Shown piece after piece: positions 5,099 through 6,799 of a stretch of DNA of 6,799 bases. The DNA lies in contig JAHFCD010000124.1 in the NCBI GenBank assembly GCA_023249695.1, forward strand, positions 1 to 6,799, given 5' to 3'. The notes under the pieces are model-generated. The model was not told the origin of the DNA. It saw nothing but the letters and a program-made list of their open reading frames with translations, and did not search any database. Position 1 is the stretch's first letter. Every line of letters begins with the position of its first letter. The translations under genes were made by a program, and so were the position numbers. The stretch comes from Elusimicrobiota bacterium (GTDB lineage Bacteria > Elusimicrobiota > Elusimicrobia > UBA1565 > UBA9628).

Positions 5099-5946
5099 AT
5101 GAAGCGGTCTATGCCCGCCGCAAGAAGGTCAACGCGCTGATGTTCGCGCTGACCGCGGTGTGCGCGGCGGTCGCCTCCGGGACCTTGCTCGCGATCCTCG
5201 GCTACATCGCCTGGAAGGGCGCTTCCTCCATCAGCTGGGCCTTCCTGACGAATCTCCCGAAGCCCGTCGGCGAGCGCGGCGGCGGTATCGCGAACTCGAT
5301 CGTCGGCTCCGTGAAGGTCGTCGGTCTCGCCGGCCTGCTCGGCATCCCCGTCGGAGTTTTAGGCGGGGTGTATCTCGCCGAATACGGCCGCGGCAAGTAT
5401 GCCTTCGCCGTGCGCTACGCCGCCGACGTGATGAACGGCGTCCCTTCGATCGTCGTCGGCCTCTTCGCCTACGCGCTGATCGTGCACCCGATGAAGAAGT
5501 TTTCCGCGCTGTCGGGCTCGGTCGCGCTCGCTTTCATCATGGTGCCGATCGTGCTGCGCAACACCGAGGAATTCCTGCGGCTTGTTCCTGGAACGATCAG
5601 GGAAGCGGCGCTCGCGCTCGGCGTCCCGCGCTGGAAGGTCACCTTGTTCGTGATCCTGCCCACGGCCGGGCGGGGCATCCTGACCGGCGCGCTGTTGGCG
5701 CTTGCCCGCGTCGCGGGCGAGACCGCGCCTCTGATCTTCACCGCGTTCGGCAACCGGTTCTCCGACAACGGCTGGCTCAACCCGATCGCGACCTTGCCCC
5801 ACACGATCTTCACCTACGCGATCTCGCCTTATGAGGACTGGCACAACCAGGCGTGGGCGGCCGCGTTGATCCTGATGGCCTTCGTGCTCCTGGTCAACGT
5901 GACCGCGCGCGTCTGGCTGAGACCCTCGACTGGAACCTCGCACTGA
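5095..5946 (+). CDS. pstA: Phosphate ABC transporter permease PstA
   Basis: PstA is the second inner-membrane half of the Pst channel. The 283-residue protein has about six hydrophobic segments (roughly 14-39, 65-93, 108-133, 140-157, 195-217, 252-275). Recognisable family parts are [15 protein letters not shown] (62-76), [10 protein letters not shown] (91-100), [13 protein letters not shown] (114-126), the EAA loop [20 protein letters not shown] (170-189) and [17 protein letters not shown] (204-220). The reading frame is open for 700 bp upstream, antiparallel to nothing and merely overlapping pstC. The real start is the ATG at 5095, which overlaps the pstC stop as ATGA and has GGGGA 7 bp upstream. 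Length is normal for PstA. Translational coupling to pstC should keep the two permeases in equal amounts. Confidence 0.94.
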   Translation: MNEAVYARRKKVNALMFALTAVCAAVASGTLLAILGYIAWKGASSISWAFLTNLPKPVGERGGGIANSIVGSVKVVGLAGLLGIPVGVLGGVYLAEYGRGKYAFAVRYAADVMNGVPSIVVGLFAYALIVHPMKKFSALSGSVALAFIMVPIVLRNTEEFLRLVPGTIREAALALGVPRWKVTLFVILPTAGRGILTGALLALARVAGETAPLIFTAFGNRFSDNGWLNPIATLPHTIFTYAISPYEDWHNQAWAAALILMAFVLLVNVTARVWLRPSTGTSH

Positions 5947-5947
5947 G

Positions 5948-6778
5948 ATGGCACCCGCTATGGACCTGATGAGACCGATGCCTCTGCCGGCTATGAAAGA
6001 AGGATCGGCGCCGCAAGATGCCGGCGCCGCGATCGTGATCTCGGTGCGCGATCTGCGCGCCGGCTACGGAGCGGCTCCCGTCCTCAAGGGCGTCAATCTC
6101 GAGGTGCGCGAGAAGACGGTGACGGCGATCATCGGCCCCTCTGGCTGCGGCAAGTCCACCTTGATCCGCTGCCTCAACCGCATGCACGAGGCCATCCCCG
6201 GCGCGACCTGCGACGGCGAGATTCTGCTCGGCGGCCGCAACGCGCTCGAGATCGACCCGGTGCTCCTGCGCCGCGAGGTCGGCATGGTGTTCCAGCGCCC
6301 GAATCCCTTCCCGACGATGACCATCGCGCAGAACGTGGCGGCGGGCCTCGTGCTCAACGGCGTGCGCGATCGCGCCGTTCTGGCCGAGACCGTGGAGAAA
6401 TCTCTGCGGCGCGCGGCCCTCTGGGACGAGGTCAAGGACAAGCTCGACGCCCCCGGCGTCGGCCTCTCCGGCGGCCAGCAGCAGCGCCTGTGCATCGCGC
6501 GCGCGCTGGCCGTCGAGCCTCGGGTGCTCCTGCTCGACGAGCCCTGCTCCGCGCTCGATCCGATCGCGACCGGGCGCATCGAGGAGCTTCTGCTCCAGAT
6601 CAAAGAGCAGCTCACGGTCGTCATCGTCACGCACAACATGCAGCAGGCGGCCCGGGTCTCGGAATATACCGTGTTCATGCTGATGGGCGAAATGGTCGAA
6701 TACGGCCTGACAAGGCAGATGTTCACCAAGCCCGCCGACAAGCGCACCGAAGACTACATCACGGGGAGATTCGGATGA
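5948..6778 (+). CDS. pstB: Phosphate ABC transporter ATPase PstB
   Basis: PstB is the cytoplasmic ATPase that powers phosphate import and takes part in PhoR signalling with PhoU. All ABC motifs are intact in the 276-residue protein: Walker [10 protein letters not shown] (63-71), Q-loop VFQRPNPFP (Gln116), signature LSGGQQQR (173-180), Walker B VLLLDEP (193-199), D-loop SALD and H-loop His229 in IVTHNM. The FQRPNPFP stretch and the C-terminal [18 protein letters not shown] are characteristic of PstB rather than of other ABC ATPases. The start is uncertain: in-frame ATGs occur at residues 1, 5, 8, 11 and 16, none with a good ribosome-binding site. The first, one base after the pstA stop, was kept for coupling. 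The tail before the first beta strand (about residue 28) is variable. The stop overlaps phoU by 4 bp. Confidence 0.96.
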   Translation: MAPAMDLMRPMPLPAMKEGSAPQDAGAAIVISVRDLRAGYGAAPVLKGVNLEVREKTVTAIIGPSGCGKSTLIRCLNRMHEAIPGATCDGEILLGGRNALEIDPVLLRREVGMVFQRPNPFPTMTIAQNVAAGLVLNGVRDRAVLAETVEKSLRRAALWDEVKDKLDAPGVGLSGGQQQRLCIARALAVEPRVLLLDEPCSALDPIATGRIEELLLQIKEQLTVVIVTHNMQQAARVSEYTVFMLMGEMVEYGLTRQMFTKPADKRTEDYITGRFG

Positions 6779-6799
6779 CCATGAAGCGCCATTTCGACA
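6775..6799 (+). CDS. phoU: PhoU, phosphate signalling regulator (5' fragment only)
   Basis: Only MTMKRHFD is visible before the window ends. The MKRHFD opening is typical of PhoU proteins, and phoU normally follows pstB. The ATG overlaps the pstB stop as ATGA and has GGGGAG six bases upstream. The second ATG, at 6781, is too far from that site. PhoU would connect Pst transporter activity with repression of PhoR signalling. The identification rests on position and eight residues. Confidence 0.75.

Noticed and set aside
1..6799. Mobile element, CRISPR array, defence island or RNA gene
   Set aside because: Apart from the lone HNH gene, no transposase, integrase, terminal repeats, spaced repeat array, tRNA or rRNA signature is visible. 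The remaining genes are core phosphate-uptake genes in standard order.

Overview
The window is a high-GC piece of chromosome from a diderm (Gram-negative) bacterium. Evidence for an outer membrane is a predicted beta-barrel porin with a signal peptide and a C-terminal phenylalanine, plus a secreted phosphate-binding protein. The porin style and the HNH-protein family recall Elusimicrobiota or Bdellovibrio/Myxococcus-type genomes. That placement is a memory-based inference and is not proved by anything here.

Layout, all genes on the + strand: (1) 2-826, the 3' part of a PhoR-type sensor histidine kinase, entering from the left edge; (2) 827-888, a short gap with a perfect hairpin and an ECF-sigma-like promoter that ends at the next start codon; (3) 889-1872, an HNH-nuclease-domain protein with visibly different codon use; (4) 1919-3115, an outer-membrane porin; (5) 3193-4194 pstS, 4196-5098 pstC, 5095-5946 pstA, 5948-6778 pstB, and the first codons of phoU at 6775, running off the right edge. 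The last five are 1 bp apart or overlap by 4 bp, apart from the promoter region before pstS, and form a classic phosphate uptake operon.

The genes make one phosphate-starvation locus. PhoR would sense phosphate status together with PhoU and the Pst transporter. The porin would admit phosphate through the outer membrane, PstS would capture it in the periplasm, and PstC/PstA/PstB would import it with ATP. Control is visible in the DNA: the same 17-mer, CGTCACGCGTTCGTCAC, lies upstream of both the porin and pstS. It has the shape of a Pho box (7-bp direct repeats every 11 bp). At pstS it extends to four units in register.

The least ordinary features are: a perfect 14-bp stem with a GCGA loop and a T5 tract inside the first 24 codons of pstC, which looks like an intrinsic terminator or attenuator separating pstS from pstCAB; a smaller perfect hairpin just before it; the HNH gene, an apparent interloper with an ECF-like, probably leaderless promoter; and the porin's Pho box sitting in the last codons of that HNH gene. 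I see no tRNA, rRNA, CRISPR array, insertion sequence or wholly new multi-gene system. No stretch over 300 bases lacks a gene.
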